From Mycobacterium cookii (GTDB lineage: Bacteria > Actinomycetota > Actinomycetes > Mycobacteriales > Mycobacteriaceae), in the NCBI RefSeq assembly GCF_010727945.1, contig NZ_AP022569.1, positions 4,402,001 through 4,466,000 on the forward strand: DNA of 64,000 bases, read 5' to 3'. This document shows, one piece after another, positions 50,263 to 58,078 of the stretch. Position numbers and translations under genes: made by a program. The number at the start of each line of letters is the position of its first letter. The first letter of the stretch is position 1. Under the pieces are notes generated by a model, which saw only the letters and a list, made by a program, of their open reading frames with translations, did no database searches and was not told the origin of the DNA.

Positions 50263-51108
50263 ATGCTTCGTCGGATCGCGACGCTGGTGGGCGTCGCGTT
50301 GGTCATCGCGGGCTGCTCGGTCGTGCATCCGAAGCCGCCGTCGGGCTTCGTGACCGGCACCAGCATCCACACCGTCAACCTCGTCGGCCGCGAGCGCCAT
50401 TACCGGCTGCACATACCCGCAGGGCTGCGGGCGTCGGCACGGCTGGTCGTGGTGCTGCACGGCGGCTTCGGCAACGCCGAGCAGGCCGAAAGATCCTACG
50501 GCTGGGACCAATTGGCCGATTCGGAGAAATTCGTCGTCGCCTATCCCGACGGTGTCAACCGGGCATGGAACGTCAACGGCGGAGGCTGCTGTGGCAGGCC
50601 GGCCCGGGAGAACGTCGACGATGTCGCGTTCATCGGCAAAGCGGTCGCCGATGTCGCCCAAAACGTCGGCATCGACGTGGCACGGGTGTATGCGACCGGC
50701 ATGAGCAACGGCGCCATGATGTCCTACACGCTGGCCTGCGACACCACGTTGTTCGCTGCGATCGGCCCGGTCTCCGGCACCCAACTAGGCTCGTGCCGCT
50801 CACCCCATCCCGTCTCCGTCATGGCGGTGCACGGCACCGCGGATCCGCTGGTGCCCTACGGCGGCGGGCCCGGCCGCGGCTTCGCGCATGTCAACGGTCC
50901 ACCGGTACCGGAGTTGAATGCGTTCTGGCGCAACATCGATCACTGTCAGAAGCCGACCGCCGAGACCAGCGGTCCGGTCACCACCTCGACCGCCGGTTGC
51001 ACCGACAACCGCGGCGTGGTGCTGGTCACCGTCACGGACGGCGGCCACCACTGGCCCGACTTCGCCAGCAAAAGATTGTGGGAGTTCTTCGCCGCCCATC
51101 CCCGCTGA
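50263..51108 (+). CDS. lpqP: Lipoprotein LpqP, polyhydroxybutyrate-depolymerase/feruloyl-esterase type (281 aa)
   Basis: Exported esterase. The lipobox IAGC places lipidated Cys18 after a short signal sequence. An alpha/beta-hydrolase domain follows, with oxyanion LVVVLHGGFGNAEQ, nucleophile GMSNGAMMSY, an Asp in HGTADPLVPY and a His in GGHHWPD. Cys pairs (CCG, HCQKP, GCTDN) may form disulfides. It begins 1 nt after endonuclease IV, so the two are probably co-transcribed. Confidence 0.91.
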   Translation: MLRRIATLVGVALVIAGCSVVHPKPPSGFVTGTSIHTVNLVGRERHYRLHIPAGLRASARLVVVLHGGFGNAEQAERSYGWDQLADSEKFVVAYPDGVNRAWNVNGGGCCGRPARENVDDVAFIGKAVADVAQNVGIDVARVYATGMSNGAMMSYTLACDTTLFAAIGPVSGTQLGSCRSPHPVSVMAVHGTADPLVPYGGGPGRGFAHVNGPPVPELNAFWRNIDHCQKPTAETSGPVTTSTAGCTDNRGVVLVTVTDGGHHWPDFASKRLWEFFAAHPR

Positions 51109-51156
51109 GCATTACACCTCTTGTGCAGTTGTCGAAAAAATGTAACAGTGGTGGGC

Positions 51157-52785
51157 ATGCCAGAAACTCATGCCGTCGTCAATCAGGTGCCGCTCCTCGA
51201 GGAGCACAACCCGGCCTCGTCTCCGGTCCTTATCGAGGCGCTGATCCGCGAAGGCGGCCAGTGGGGCCTGGACGAGGTGAACGCCGTCGGCGCGATCTCA
51301 GGCGCCCGGCAGACGCAGCGCTGGGGTGAGCTGGCCAACCGCAACCGGCCCACCCTGCGCACCCACGACCGGTACGGACACCGCATCGACGAGGTCGAGT
51401 TCGACCCGGCCTATCACCAGCTGATGCAGGTGGCGATCGAGCACGGCCTGCACGCCGCACCATGGGCCGACGACCGGCCGGGCGCGCACGTCGTGCGCGC
51501 CGCCAAGACCAGTGTGTGGACCGCCGAACCGGGGCACATGTGCCCGATCTCGATGACCTACGCGGTCGTCCCGGCGTTGCGGTTCAACCCCGAACTCTCC
51601 GCGATCTACGAGCCGCTGCTGACCAGTCGTGTCTACGACCCCGAATTAAGGCTCGCCACAACCAAAGTCGGAATCACCGCCGGCATGTCGATGACCGAGA
51701 AGCAGGGTGGTTCCGACGTCCGTGCCGGCACCACGCAGGCCACCCCCAACGGCGACGGCAGCTACTCGCTGACCGGTCACAAGTGGTTCACCTCGGCGCC
51801 GATGTGCGACGTGTTCCTGGTGCTCGCGCAGGCGCCAGGCGGGCTGTCCTGTTTCTTCCTGCCCCGCGTGCTGCCCGACGGCACCCGCAACCGGATGCTG
51901 CTGCAACGCCTCAAGGACAAGCTGGGCAACAACGCCAACGCGTCCAGTGAGGTCGAGTACGACGGCGCGACCGCGTGGCTGGTCGGCGAGGAGGGCCGCG
52001 GTGTCCCGACCATCATCGAGATGGTCAACCTCACCCGGCTGGACTGCACGCTGGGCAGCGCCACCAGCATGCGCACCGGGCTGACTCAGGCGGTTCATCA
52101 CGCCCAGCACCGCAAGGCTTTTGGCGAGTATTTGATCGATCAGCCGCTGATGCGCAATGTGATCGCGGATCTCGCCGTCGAAGCCGAGGCGGCCACCATG
52201 GTTGCGATGCGAATGGCCGGCGCCACCGACAACGCCGTGCGCGGCGATGAGACCGAGACCCTGCTTCGCCGCATCGGCTTGGCCGCCAGCAAGTACTGGG
52301 TGTGCAAGCGCTCCGCGCCGCACGCCGTCGAGGCGCTGGAATGCCTGGGTGGCAACGGCTACGTTGAGGAATCCGGTATGCCGCGGCTGTACCGCGAGGC
52401 GCCGCTGATGGGCATCTGGGAAGGCTCCGGCAATGTCAGCGCGCTGGATACGCTGCGCGCCATGGCAACTCGGCCGGAGTCTGTCGAGGTGCTGTTCGAC
52501 GAGTTGGCCAAGAGCACCGGTCAGGATGCCCGGCTGGACAGCCACGTCACCAAACTCCGCACGCAGCTCGGTGAGCTGGAGACCATTCAGTATCGGGCCC
52601 GCAAGGTCGCCGAAGACATCTGCCTGGCGCTGCAGGGCTCGCTGCTGGTCCGGCACGGCCACCCGGCGGTCGCCGAAGCGTTCCTGGTCACCCGGCTCGA
52701 CCGGCAATGGGGCGGGGCGTTCGGAACCATGCCCACCGGGCTGGATCTCGCGCCGATCATCGAGCGTGCTCTAGTAAAGGGATGA
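51157..52785 (+). CDS. fadE8: Acyl-CoA dehydrogenase FadE8, AidB-like (542 aa)
   Basis: FAD-dependent acyl-CoA dehydrogenase. Flavin and substrate motifs: MTEKQGGSDVRAGTTQA, YSLTGHKWFTSAPMCDVFLV and ALECLGGNGYVEESGMPRLY, the last also typical of AidB-like members. The ATG at 51157 gives 542 residues, the length of Mtb FadE8. A GTG 6 nt upstream is a weaker choice. Lies 48 nt after lpqP and 49 nt before echA4 on the same strand. Confidence 0.94.
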   Translation: MPETHAVVNQVPLLEEHNPASSPVLIEALIREGGQWGLDEVNAVGAISGARQTQRWGELANRNRPTLRTHDRYGHRIDEVEFDPAYHQLMQVAIEHGLHAAPWADDRPGAHVVRAAKTSVWTAEPGHMCPISMTYAVVPALRFNPELSAIYEPLLTSRVYDPELRLATTKVGITAGMSMTEKQGGSDVRAGTTQATPNGDGSYSLTGHKWFTSAPMCDVFLVLAQAPGGLSCFFLPRVLPDGTRNRMLLQRLKDKLGNNANASSEVEYDGATAWLVGEEGRGVPTIIEMVNLTRLDCTLGSATSMRTGLTQAVHHAQHRKAFGEYLIDQPLMRNVIADLAVEAEAATMVAMRMAGATDNAVRGDETETLLRRIGLAASKYWVCKRSAPHAVEALECLGGNGYVEESGMPRLYREAPLMGIWEGSGNVSALDTLRAMATRPESVEVLFDELAKSTGQDARLDSHVTKLRTQLGELETIQYRARKVAEDICLALQGSLLVRHGHPAVAEAFLVTRLDRQWGGAFGTMPTGLDLAPIIERALVKG

Positions 52786-52834
52786 CACGCGCCAACGACG
52801 ATTCGGAGCGAAGCGACGGGGAGGAGTGGCGCCA

Positions 52835-53773
52835 ATGACGCACGCGATCAGGCCGGTCGACTTCGACAACTTGAAGACGATGACCTATGAGGTCACCGGC
52901 CGGGTTGCGCGAATCACCTTCAACCGCCCCAAAAATGGCAACGCGATCGTCGCTGACACTCCACTGGAGCTGTCGGCGTTGGTCGAACGCGCCGACCTGG
53001 ACCCCAGCGTGCACGTCATCTTGGTGTCGGGCCGCGGCGAGGGATTCTGTGCCGGTTTCGATCTGAGTGCCTACGCCGACCGCACCGGCTCGGCGGGCGG
53101 CACAGGGGCCTACAGCGGCACTGTGCTCGACGGTAAGACGCAGGGCGTCAACCACTTACCGGATCAGCCGTGGGATCCGATGATCGACTACCAGATGATG
53201 AGCCGCTTCGTGCGAGGCTTTTCCAGCCTGATGCACGCCGACAAGCCGACGGTGGTCAAGATCCACGGCTACTGCGTTGCCGGCGGCACCGATATCGCGC
53301 TGCACGCCGATCAGGTGATCGCCGCGTCCGATGCGAAGATCGGCTATCCGCCGACCCGGGTATGGGGTGTGCCGGCGGCCGGACTGTGGGCGCATCGGCT
53401 GGGCGATCAGCGCGCCAAACGCCTTCTGCTGACCGGGGATTGCATCACCGGCGCCCAAGCCGCCGAGTGGGGCCTGGCCATCGAGGCGCCGGATCCCCAA
53501 GACCTCGACGAGCGAACCGAACGCCTGGTGGAGCGCATTGCCGCGGTGCCGGTCAACCAGTTGATCATGGTCAAGCTCGCGCTCAATTCCGCTCTGCTGC
53601 AACAGGGTGTGGCCACCAGCAGGATGGTCAGCACGGTGTTCGACGGCGTGGCCCGGCACACCCCCGAAGGCCATGCGTTCGTCGCCGACGCGGTCGAGCA
53701 CGGTTTCCGCGAGGCGGTCAAGCACCGCGACGAACCGTTCGGTGATCACGGCCGGCGCGCTTCTCAGGTGTGA
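52835..53773 (+). CDS. echA4: Enoyl-CoA hydratase family protein EchA4 (312 aa)
   Basis: Crotonase-fold protein. Oxyanion hole motifs GFCAGFDLSAYA and HGYCVAGGTDIALHADQ are visible. GAGGAG at 52821-52826 sits 8 nt before the ATG at 52835 and overlaps the alternative GTG at 52826, so the ATG is chosen; it also gives the 312-residue length of Mtb EchA4. Followed 4 nt later by a PaaX-like regulator. Confidence 0.93.
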   Translation: MTHAIRPVDFDNLKTMTYEVTGRVARITFNRPKNGNAIVADTPLELSALVERADLDPSVHVILVSGRGEGFCAGFDLSAYADRTGSAGGTGAYSGTVLDGKTQGVNHLPDQPWDPMIDYQMMSRFVRGFSSLMHADKPTVVKIHGYCVAGGTDIALHADQVIAASDAKIGYPPTRVWGVPAAGLWAHRLGDQRAKRLLLTGDCITGAQAAEWGLAIEAPDPQDLDERTERLVERIAAVPVNQLIMVKLALNSALLQQGVATSRMVSTVFDGVARHTPEGHAFVADAVEHGFREAVKHRDEPFGDHGRRASQV

Positions 53774-53777
53774 CCCC

Positions 53778-54512
53778 ATGCCGAAATCGTTGGCACGCAT
53801 GCCCGCCCGGTCGGTGGTGCTGAGCGTGCTACTCGGCGCTCATCCGGCGTGGGCGAGTGCCGCCGAGTTGATCCGGCTCACCAGCGACTTCGGCATTAAG
53901 GAAGCCACCCTGCGGGTCGCACTGACCCGAATGGTCAGCGCGGGCGACCTGGTCCGCTCCGCTGACGGCTATCGACTCTCCGACCGCCTGCTGGCCCGCC
54001 AGCGCCGACAGGACGATGCGATGCGACCGCAACTGCGCCCCTGGCACGGACTCTGGACGACGGTGATCGTGACCAGCGTCGGCACCGATGCCCGGACCCG
54101 TGCGACGCTGCGGAACACGCTGCAGCACGGCCGTTTCGGTGAGCTCCGGGAAGGGGTGTGGATGCGGCCGGACAACCTCGCCCTCGACGTGGACGCCGAG
54201 GTCCGCGATCGCGTCCGGATCGTGCAGGCCCGCGACGACGCACCCGCGGAGTTGGCCGGCCAGTTGTGGGACCTGCCGTCGTGGGCACGCACCGGCCGGC
54301 AGTTGATCGCCGACATGGCAAGCGCCACCGATGTTCCGGGCCGATTCGTGGTCGCCGCCGCCATCGTGCGGCACCTGCTGACCGACCCAGTGCTGCCGGA
54401 GGAGTTGCTGCCGGCCGACTGGCCCGGCGCCCGGCTGCGGTCGGTGTACCACGACTTCGCCACCGAACTCCTCGCGCGGCGCGACGACATCCGACTAGTG
54501 GAGGCGACATGA
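53778..54512 (+). CDS. PaaX-family transcriptional regulator, Rv0674-like (244 aa)
   Basis: The N-terminal winged-helix (VVLSVLLGAHPAWASAAELIRL, KEATLRVALTRMVSAGDL) and the PaaX-type C-terminal region (RPWHGLWTTVIVTS, RFGELREGVWMRPDNL) are recognisable. PaaX proteins respond to aryl-CoA thioesters, typically phenylacetyl-CoA. It sits between two crotonase genes and overlaps echA5 by 4 nt (ATGA), suggesting it controls this acyl-CoA operon. The effector is unknown. Confidence 0.87.
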   Translation: MPKSLARMPARSVVLSVLLGAHPAWASAAELIRLTSDFGIKEATLRVALTRMVSAGDLVRSADGYRLSDRLLARQRRQDDAMRPQLRPWHGLWTTVIVTSVGTDARTRATLRNTLQHGRFGELREGVWMRPDNLALDVDAEVRDRVRIVQARDDAPAELAGQLWDLPSWARTGRQLIADMASATDVPGRFVVAAAIVRHLLTDPVLPEELLPADWPGARLRSVYHDFATELLARRDDIRLVEAT

Positions 54513-55273
54513 GCGATCCGGTACGCGTAGAGCGTCACGGCCCGGTGACAACGGTGATCCTGAACCGGCCCGAAGCACGCAATGCCGTCAACGGCCCGAC
54601 CGCTGCCGCGTTGTTCGCCGCCTTCGAGGAATTCGACCGCGACGACACCGCATCGGTGGCGGTGCTGTGGGGCGATCACGGAACCTTCTGCGCCGGGGCG
54701 GATTTGAAGGCGTTCGGCACACCGGATGCCAACGCGGTGCACCGGACGGGCCCGGGGCCGATGGGGCCGACCCGAATGGTGTTGTCCAAACCGGTGATTG
54801 CCGCGGTGAGCGGCTACGCCGTCGCGGGCGGACTGGAGCTCGCGTTGTGGTGCGATCTGCGAGTGGCCGAGCAGGACGCGGTGTTCGGGGTGTTCTGCCG
54901 TCGCTGGGGCGTCCCGCTGATCGACGGCGGCACGATCCGGCTGCCGCGGCTGATCGGCCAGAGCCGCGCGATGGACATGATCCTGACCGGTCGTGCTGTC
55001 GACGCCGACGAGGCATTGGCGATCGGATTGGCCAACCGGGTGGTGCCCACCGGCCAGGCCCGCGCAGCCGCCGAGCAGCTCGCTGCCGAGCTTGCCGTGC
55101 TGCCCCAGCAGTGCTTGCGATCGGATCGGCTTTCGGCGTTGCATCAGTGGGGGAGCAGCGAATCCGAGGCGCTGGACTACGAATTCGCCAGCATCTCGCG
55201 GGTGGCCGCCGAGGCGAACGAAGGTGCGGGGCGTTTCGCGGCCGGCGCCGGCCGCCACGGCACGGCTACGTGA
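54509..55273 (+). CDS. echA5: Enoyl-CoA hydratase family protein EchA5 (254 aa)
   Basis: Crotonase with FCAGADLKAFG and SGYAVAGGLELALWCDLRV forming the oxyanion hole, and the CRRWGVPLIDGGTIRLPRL stretch at the active-site side. The ATG in the ATGA overlap with the PaaX gene is the start. Last gene of the fadE8-echA4-PaaX-echA5 run. Its stop is 1 nt from the convergent DUF3060 lipoprotein stop. Confidence 0.92.
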   Translation: MSDPVRVERHGPVTTVILNRPEARNAVNGPTAAALFAAFEEFDRDDTASVAVLWGDHGTFCAGADLKAFGTPDANAVHRTGPGPMGPTRMVLSKPVIAAVSGYAVAGGLELALWCDLRVAEQDAVFGVFCRRWGVPLIDGGTIRLPRLIGQSRAMDMILTGRAVDADEALAIGLANRVVPTGQARAAAEQLAAELAVLPQQCLRSDRLSALHQWGSSESEALDYEFASISRVAAEANEGAGRFAAGAGRHGTAT

Positions 55274-55274
55274 G

Positions 55275-55709
55275 CTATCCCTTGTTGATGGTGTTACCGC
55301 TGCCGAGGTTGTCGACCTTGGGATCGCCGGATTTATAGCTGATCGTGTTGTTGAACCCGACGACGTTGAGCTGCTTGTCGATCTTGTCCAGGGTGATCTT
55401 GTTGTCGGCGCCACCGATGCTGACCGTGCCGCAGGTGCCCTTGACCGTCAGCGTGTTGTTGGAGCCGCCCACGTTCAGCGATTTTCCGTCGCCGCAGTCG
55501 AGAGTGGTTGTGGTGCCTAGTGATCCGTAATTGATCGTGTTGCCGATGTCGAATTGCGCACCGCTGCTCGTCGTCGAGGGTGCCGGCGAGGACGACGCGC
55601 CCGGCGATGTCGTCGGCGCCGTGTTGTTGTTCTTCGGACCACAGCCGGCGGCCCCCAATACCACTGCCGCGGAAAGGATCAGGACGCCCGCCTTGGGCAT
55701 CATGCTCAC
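55275..55709 (-). CDS. DUF3060 lipoprotein (144 aa)
   Basis: Begins with GTG in a GTGA overlap with the upstream DUF3060 gene. A signal sequence ends in the lipobox-like AAGC (Cys23), then a Pro/Ser/Thr linker. The DUF3060 domain follows, built from repeats of Gly-x-x-Asn turns (VGGSNNTLTVKG, IGGADNKITLDK, VVGFNNTISYKS, NLGSGNTI), which suggests a small beta-solenoid. One disulfide is possible (DCG ... TCG). Likely an envelope surface lipoprotein; function unknown. Corresponds to Mtb Rv0679c. Confidence 0.87.
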   Translation of the reverse strand: MSMMPKAGVLILSAAVVLGAAGCGPKNNNTAPTTSPGASSSPAPSTTSSGAQFDIGNTINYGSLGTTTTLDCGDGKSLNVGGSNNTLTVKGTCGTVSIGGADNKITLDKIDKQLNVVGFNNTISYKSGDPKVDNLGSGNTINKG

Positions 55710-56077
55710 GACCCGACCCGGCTGATGCGATTGACCATGCCGAGTTCGCGACCGCGATCCCACACCACCGGATCGCCGTTCTTGTAGAAGACCGACTCGT
55801 TGTAGCCGTAGACGGTGATGTCGTTGATGACGTTGTCGGCGACGACGGTGTTGCCCGAGCCCATCATCGACACCGCCCAACAGGTTCCCAGCGCGTTGAC
55901 GGTGTTCCTGGTTCCGTTGACGATCAGCGTGCCGCCGCCGCAGTCGACGGTCTGCTCGATACCTTCGCCGGTGACGTGGGTGTCGCCGTTCTTGGCGTGC
56001 CCGGCCGGCGCGCCCGCGGCGCACGCGACGGCGATCGCGCATATCACCGATGTTCGACGGAAAACTGACCGTTGCAT
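55706..56077 (-). CDS. Secreted DUF3060 protein (123 aa)
   Basis: Signal peptide of about 28 residues (RTSVICAIAVACAAGAPAGHA, cleavage near AHA-KN, inferred). The DUF3060 domain then follows with VDCGGG, VNGTRNTVNALGTC, MGSGNTVVADNVIND and VYGYNESVFYKNGDP. Two Cys match those of the downstream lipoprotein. AGGAG lies 8 nt before the ATG. No lipobox, so it is probably released or wall-associated. Corresponds to Mtb Rv0680c. Confidence 0.86.
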   Translation of the reverse strand: MQRSVFRRTSVICAIAVACAAGAPAGHAKNGDTHVTGEGIEQTVDCGGGTLIVNGTRNTVNALGTCWAVSMMGSGNTVVADNVINDITVYGYNESVFYKNGDPVVWDRGRELGMVNRISRVGS

Positions 56078-56146
56078 GCCCGTGCTCCTGTCGCCGTGGC
56101 GGGTGATCTGCTCGAAAAGAGCCTACGTGCTCGGACGCCTCGGCAG

Positions 56147-56184
56147 ACTAGAGTTCTTCGTTCCCGGGCGACCTCAACTAGAGT
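56147..56184 (+). promoter_or_regulatory. Direct CTAGAGT repeats before the TetR gene
   Basis: ACTAGAGT occurs at 56147-56154 and again at 56177-56184, 30 bp apart, in the gap between the DUF3060 and TetR genes. Each contains TAGAGT, which fits a mycobacterial -10, so they may be tandem promoters or regulator sites. No -35 stands out. Confidence 0.3.
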
Positions 56185-56216
56185 CCGTTGGTCTACGCAA
56201 CCGAAGGGCGGCCGTC

Positions 56217-56855
56217 ATGCCAGCTGAGCCGGAGTCATCGGCTGGACGAGGGGGCGCCCCGGCGAAGTCAGCGACCCGCACGACCAGGCTGAGTCGCGAG
56301 ATCATCGTCAACGCCGCGCTCACGTTCCTGGACCGGGAGGGCTGGGACGCACTGACGATCAACGCGTTGGCCACCCAACTTGGCACCAAGGGCCCGTCGC
56401 TGTACAACCACGTCGACAGCTTGGAGGACCTGCGCCGCACCGTGCGCATCCGGGTCATCGACGACATCATCACGATGCTCAACCGGGTCGGCGAGGGCCG
56501 GGCCCGTGACGACGCCGTGCTGGTCATGGCGAGTGCCTACCGCAGCTACGCCCACCACCACCCCGGCCGGTATTCGGCCTTCACCCGCATGCCGCTGGGT
56601 GTTGGCGACGACCCGGAGTACACCGCCGCCACCCGCGCTGCGGCCACACCGGTGATCGCGGTGCTGTCCTCGTATGGGCTGGACCTCGAGCAGGCTTTCT
56701 ATGCGGCACTGGAATTCTGGTCGGCAATGCACGGGTTCGTGCTGCTGGAGATGACCGGCGTGATGGACGACATCGACACCGACTCCGTCTTCTCCGACAT
56801 GGTGCTGCGACTGGCCGCCGGCATGGAACGCCGCAGCGAATCTGCGGCACAATAG
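56217..56855 (+). CDS. TetR-family regulator, Rv0681-like (212 aa)
   Basis: Helix-turn-helix (ALTINALATQLGTKGPSLYNHV) near residue 45, followed by a TetR_C_33/WHG-like domain (AALEFWSAMHGFVLLEMTG). The ATG at 56217 is chosen; the frame is open far upstream, but that part overlaps the DUF3060 gene on the other strand. Divergent from the DUF3060 pair, so a role in their control is possible. Stands upstream of rpsL. Confidence 0.87.
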   Translation: MPAEPESSAGRGGAPAKSATRTTRLSREIIVNAALTFLDREGWDALTINALATQLGTKGPSLYNHVDSLEDLRRTVRIRVIDDIITMLNRVGEGRARDDAVLVMASAYRSYAHHHPGRYSAFTRMPLGVGDDPEYTAATRAAATPVIAVLSSYGLDLEQAFYAALEFWSAMHGFVLLEMTGVMDDIDTDSVFSDMVLRLAAGMERRSESAAQ

Positions 56856-56907
56856 ACGCGGTGACGGCCCTCGTCGGGCGGGCTCGCCGGACCTCTACGC
56901 CGTCGCT

Positions 56908-56937
56908 TTGACCTGCCCGTCCAGCGGCGGGTATTGT
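56908..56937 (+). promoter_or_regulatory. Promoter of the rpsL-rpsG-fusA-tuf operon
   Basis: TTGACC (56908-56913) and TATTGT (56932-56937) with an 18-bp spacer make a good SigA-type promoter; start near 56944 and leader of about 205 nt. The 293 bases between the TetR gene and rpsL contain no gene. Confidence 0.6.
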
Positions 56938-57148
56938 GGAAGCTCGTGCCTGGCGGCTTAAGGCGCTTGACCTGAGGCGCGCACGCCGGGCCAATTCGCA
57001 TGTCCACGACGCAACGGATTTCATCCTGCGGCGAGCGCGTGCGACACACCCGGCCGCGGGGGACCGCTAAAGGGCATAACTGCAGTACAGAGACTTGAAC
57101 CACCCAGAAACGAATAGCACCACCACACACGAAGTAGGAAGCCGGTAG

Positions 57149-57523
57149 ATGCCAACTATTCAGCAGCTGGTCCGCAAGGGTCGTCGCGACAAGGTCGCGA
57201 AGGTCAAAACCGCGGCCTTGAAGGGCAGCCCGCAGCGCCGCGGGGTCTGCACCCGCGTGTACACCACGACGCCGAAGAAGCCGAACTCGGCGCTTCGGAA
57301 GGTCGCGCGCGTCAAGCTGACCAGCCAGGTTGAAGTGACGGCGTACATCCCCGGTGAGGGGCACAACCTGCAGGAGCACTCGATGGTGCTGGTGCGTGGC
57401 GGTCGGGTGAAGGACCTGCCAGGTGTCCGCTACAAGATCATCCGCGGTTCGCTCGACACCCAGGGCGTCAAGAACCGCAAGCAGGCTCGCAGCCGTTACG
57501 GCGCCAAGAAGGAGAAGAGCTAA
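57149..57523 (+). CDS. rpsL: 30S ribosomal protein S12 (124 aa)
   Basis: Decoding-centre protein. [17 protein letters not shown] and [15 protein letters not shown] are intact; Lys43 and Lys88, where streptomycin-resistance substitutions occur, are wild-type. Full length, with AGGAAG before the ATG. Its TAA overlaps the rpsG ATG (TAATG), so the genes are coupled. Confidence 0.98.
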
Positions 57524-57993
57524 TGCCGCGCAAGGGCCCCGCGCCGAAGCGCCCGCTGGTCAACGATCCGGTCTACGGATCGCAGCTGGTCACCCAGTTG
57601 GTGAACAAGATTCTGATGCAAGGGAAGAAATCGCTGGCCGAACGCATTGTTTATGCAGCGCTCGAACAAGCCCGCGACAAGACCGGCACCGACCCGGTGA
57701 TCACGCTCAAGCGTGCTCTGGACAACGTCAAGCCGGCCCTGGAAGTGCGTAGCCGCCGCGTCGGTGGTGCCACCTATCAGGTGCCCGTCGAGGTCCGCCC
57801 GGAGCGGTCGACCACGCTGGCGCTGCGTTGGCTGGTCAGCTTCTCCCGGCAGCGTCGGGAGAAGACGATGACCGAGCGCCTGGCAAACGAGATCCTGGAT
57901 GCCAGCAACGGCCTGGGAGCCTCCGTCAAGCGACGCGAGGACACCCACAAGATGGCCGAGGCAAACCGCGCCTTCGCGCACTACCGCTGGTAG
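57523..57993 (+). CDS. rpsG: 30S ribosomal protein S7 (156 aa)
   Basis: Primary 16S rRNA-binding protein of the 30S head. It opens [20 protein letters not shown] and contains the family regions [19 protein letters not shown] and [17 protein letters not shown]. Full length, ending AFAHYRW. Starts in the rpsL stop codon. Confidence 0.98.
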   Translation: MPRKGPAPKRPLVNDPVYGSQLVTQLVNKILMQGKKSLAERIVYAALEQARDKTGTDPVITLKRALDNVKPALEVRSRRVGGATYQVPVEVRPERSTTLALRWLVSFSRQRREKTMTERLANEILDASNGLGASVKRREDTHKMAEANRAFAHYRW

Positions 57994-58078
57994 ACCGCCA
58001 CCAGGCGGCAAGATCGGCAGAGTCGCCGGGCGTAAGACAGCGAATTAACCGAGCAATCGAAAGAGTGGGAAAACTCCC

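Noticed and set aside
55275..56042. A longer version of the DUF3060 lipoprotein reaching to 56042
   Set aside because: The extra N-terminal part is the antisense-type shadow of the upstream DUF3060 gene. The GTG at 55709 in the GTGA overlap begins a normal lipoprotein signal sequence.
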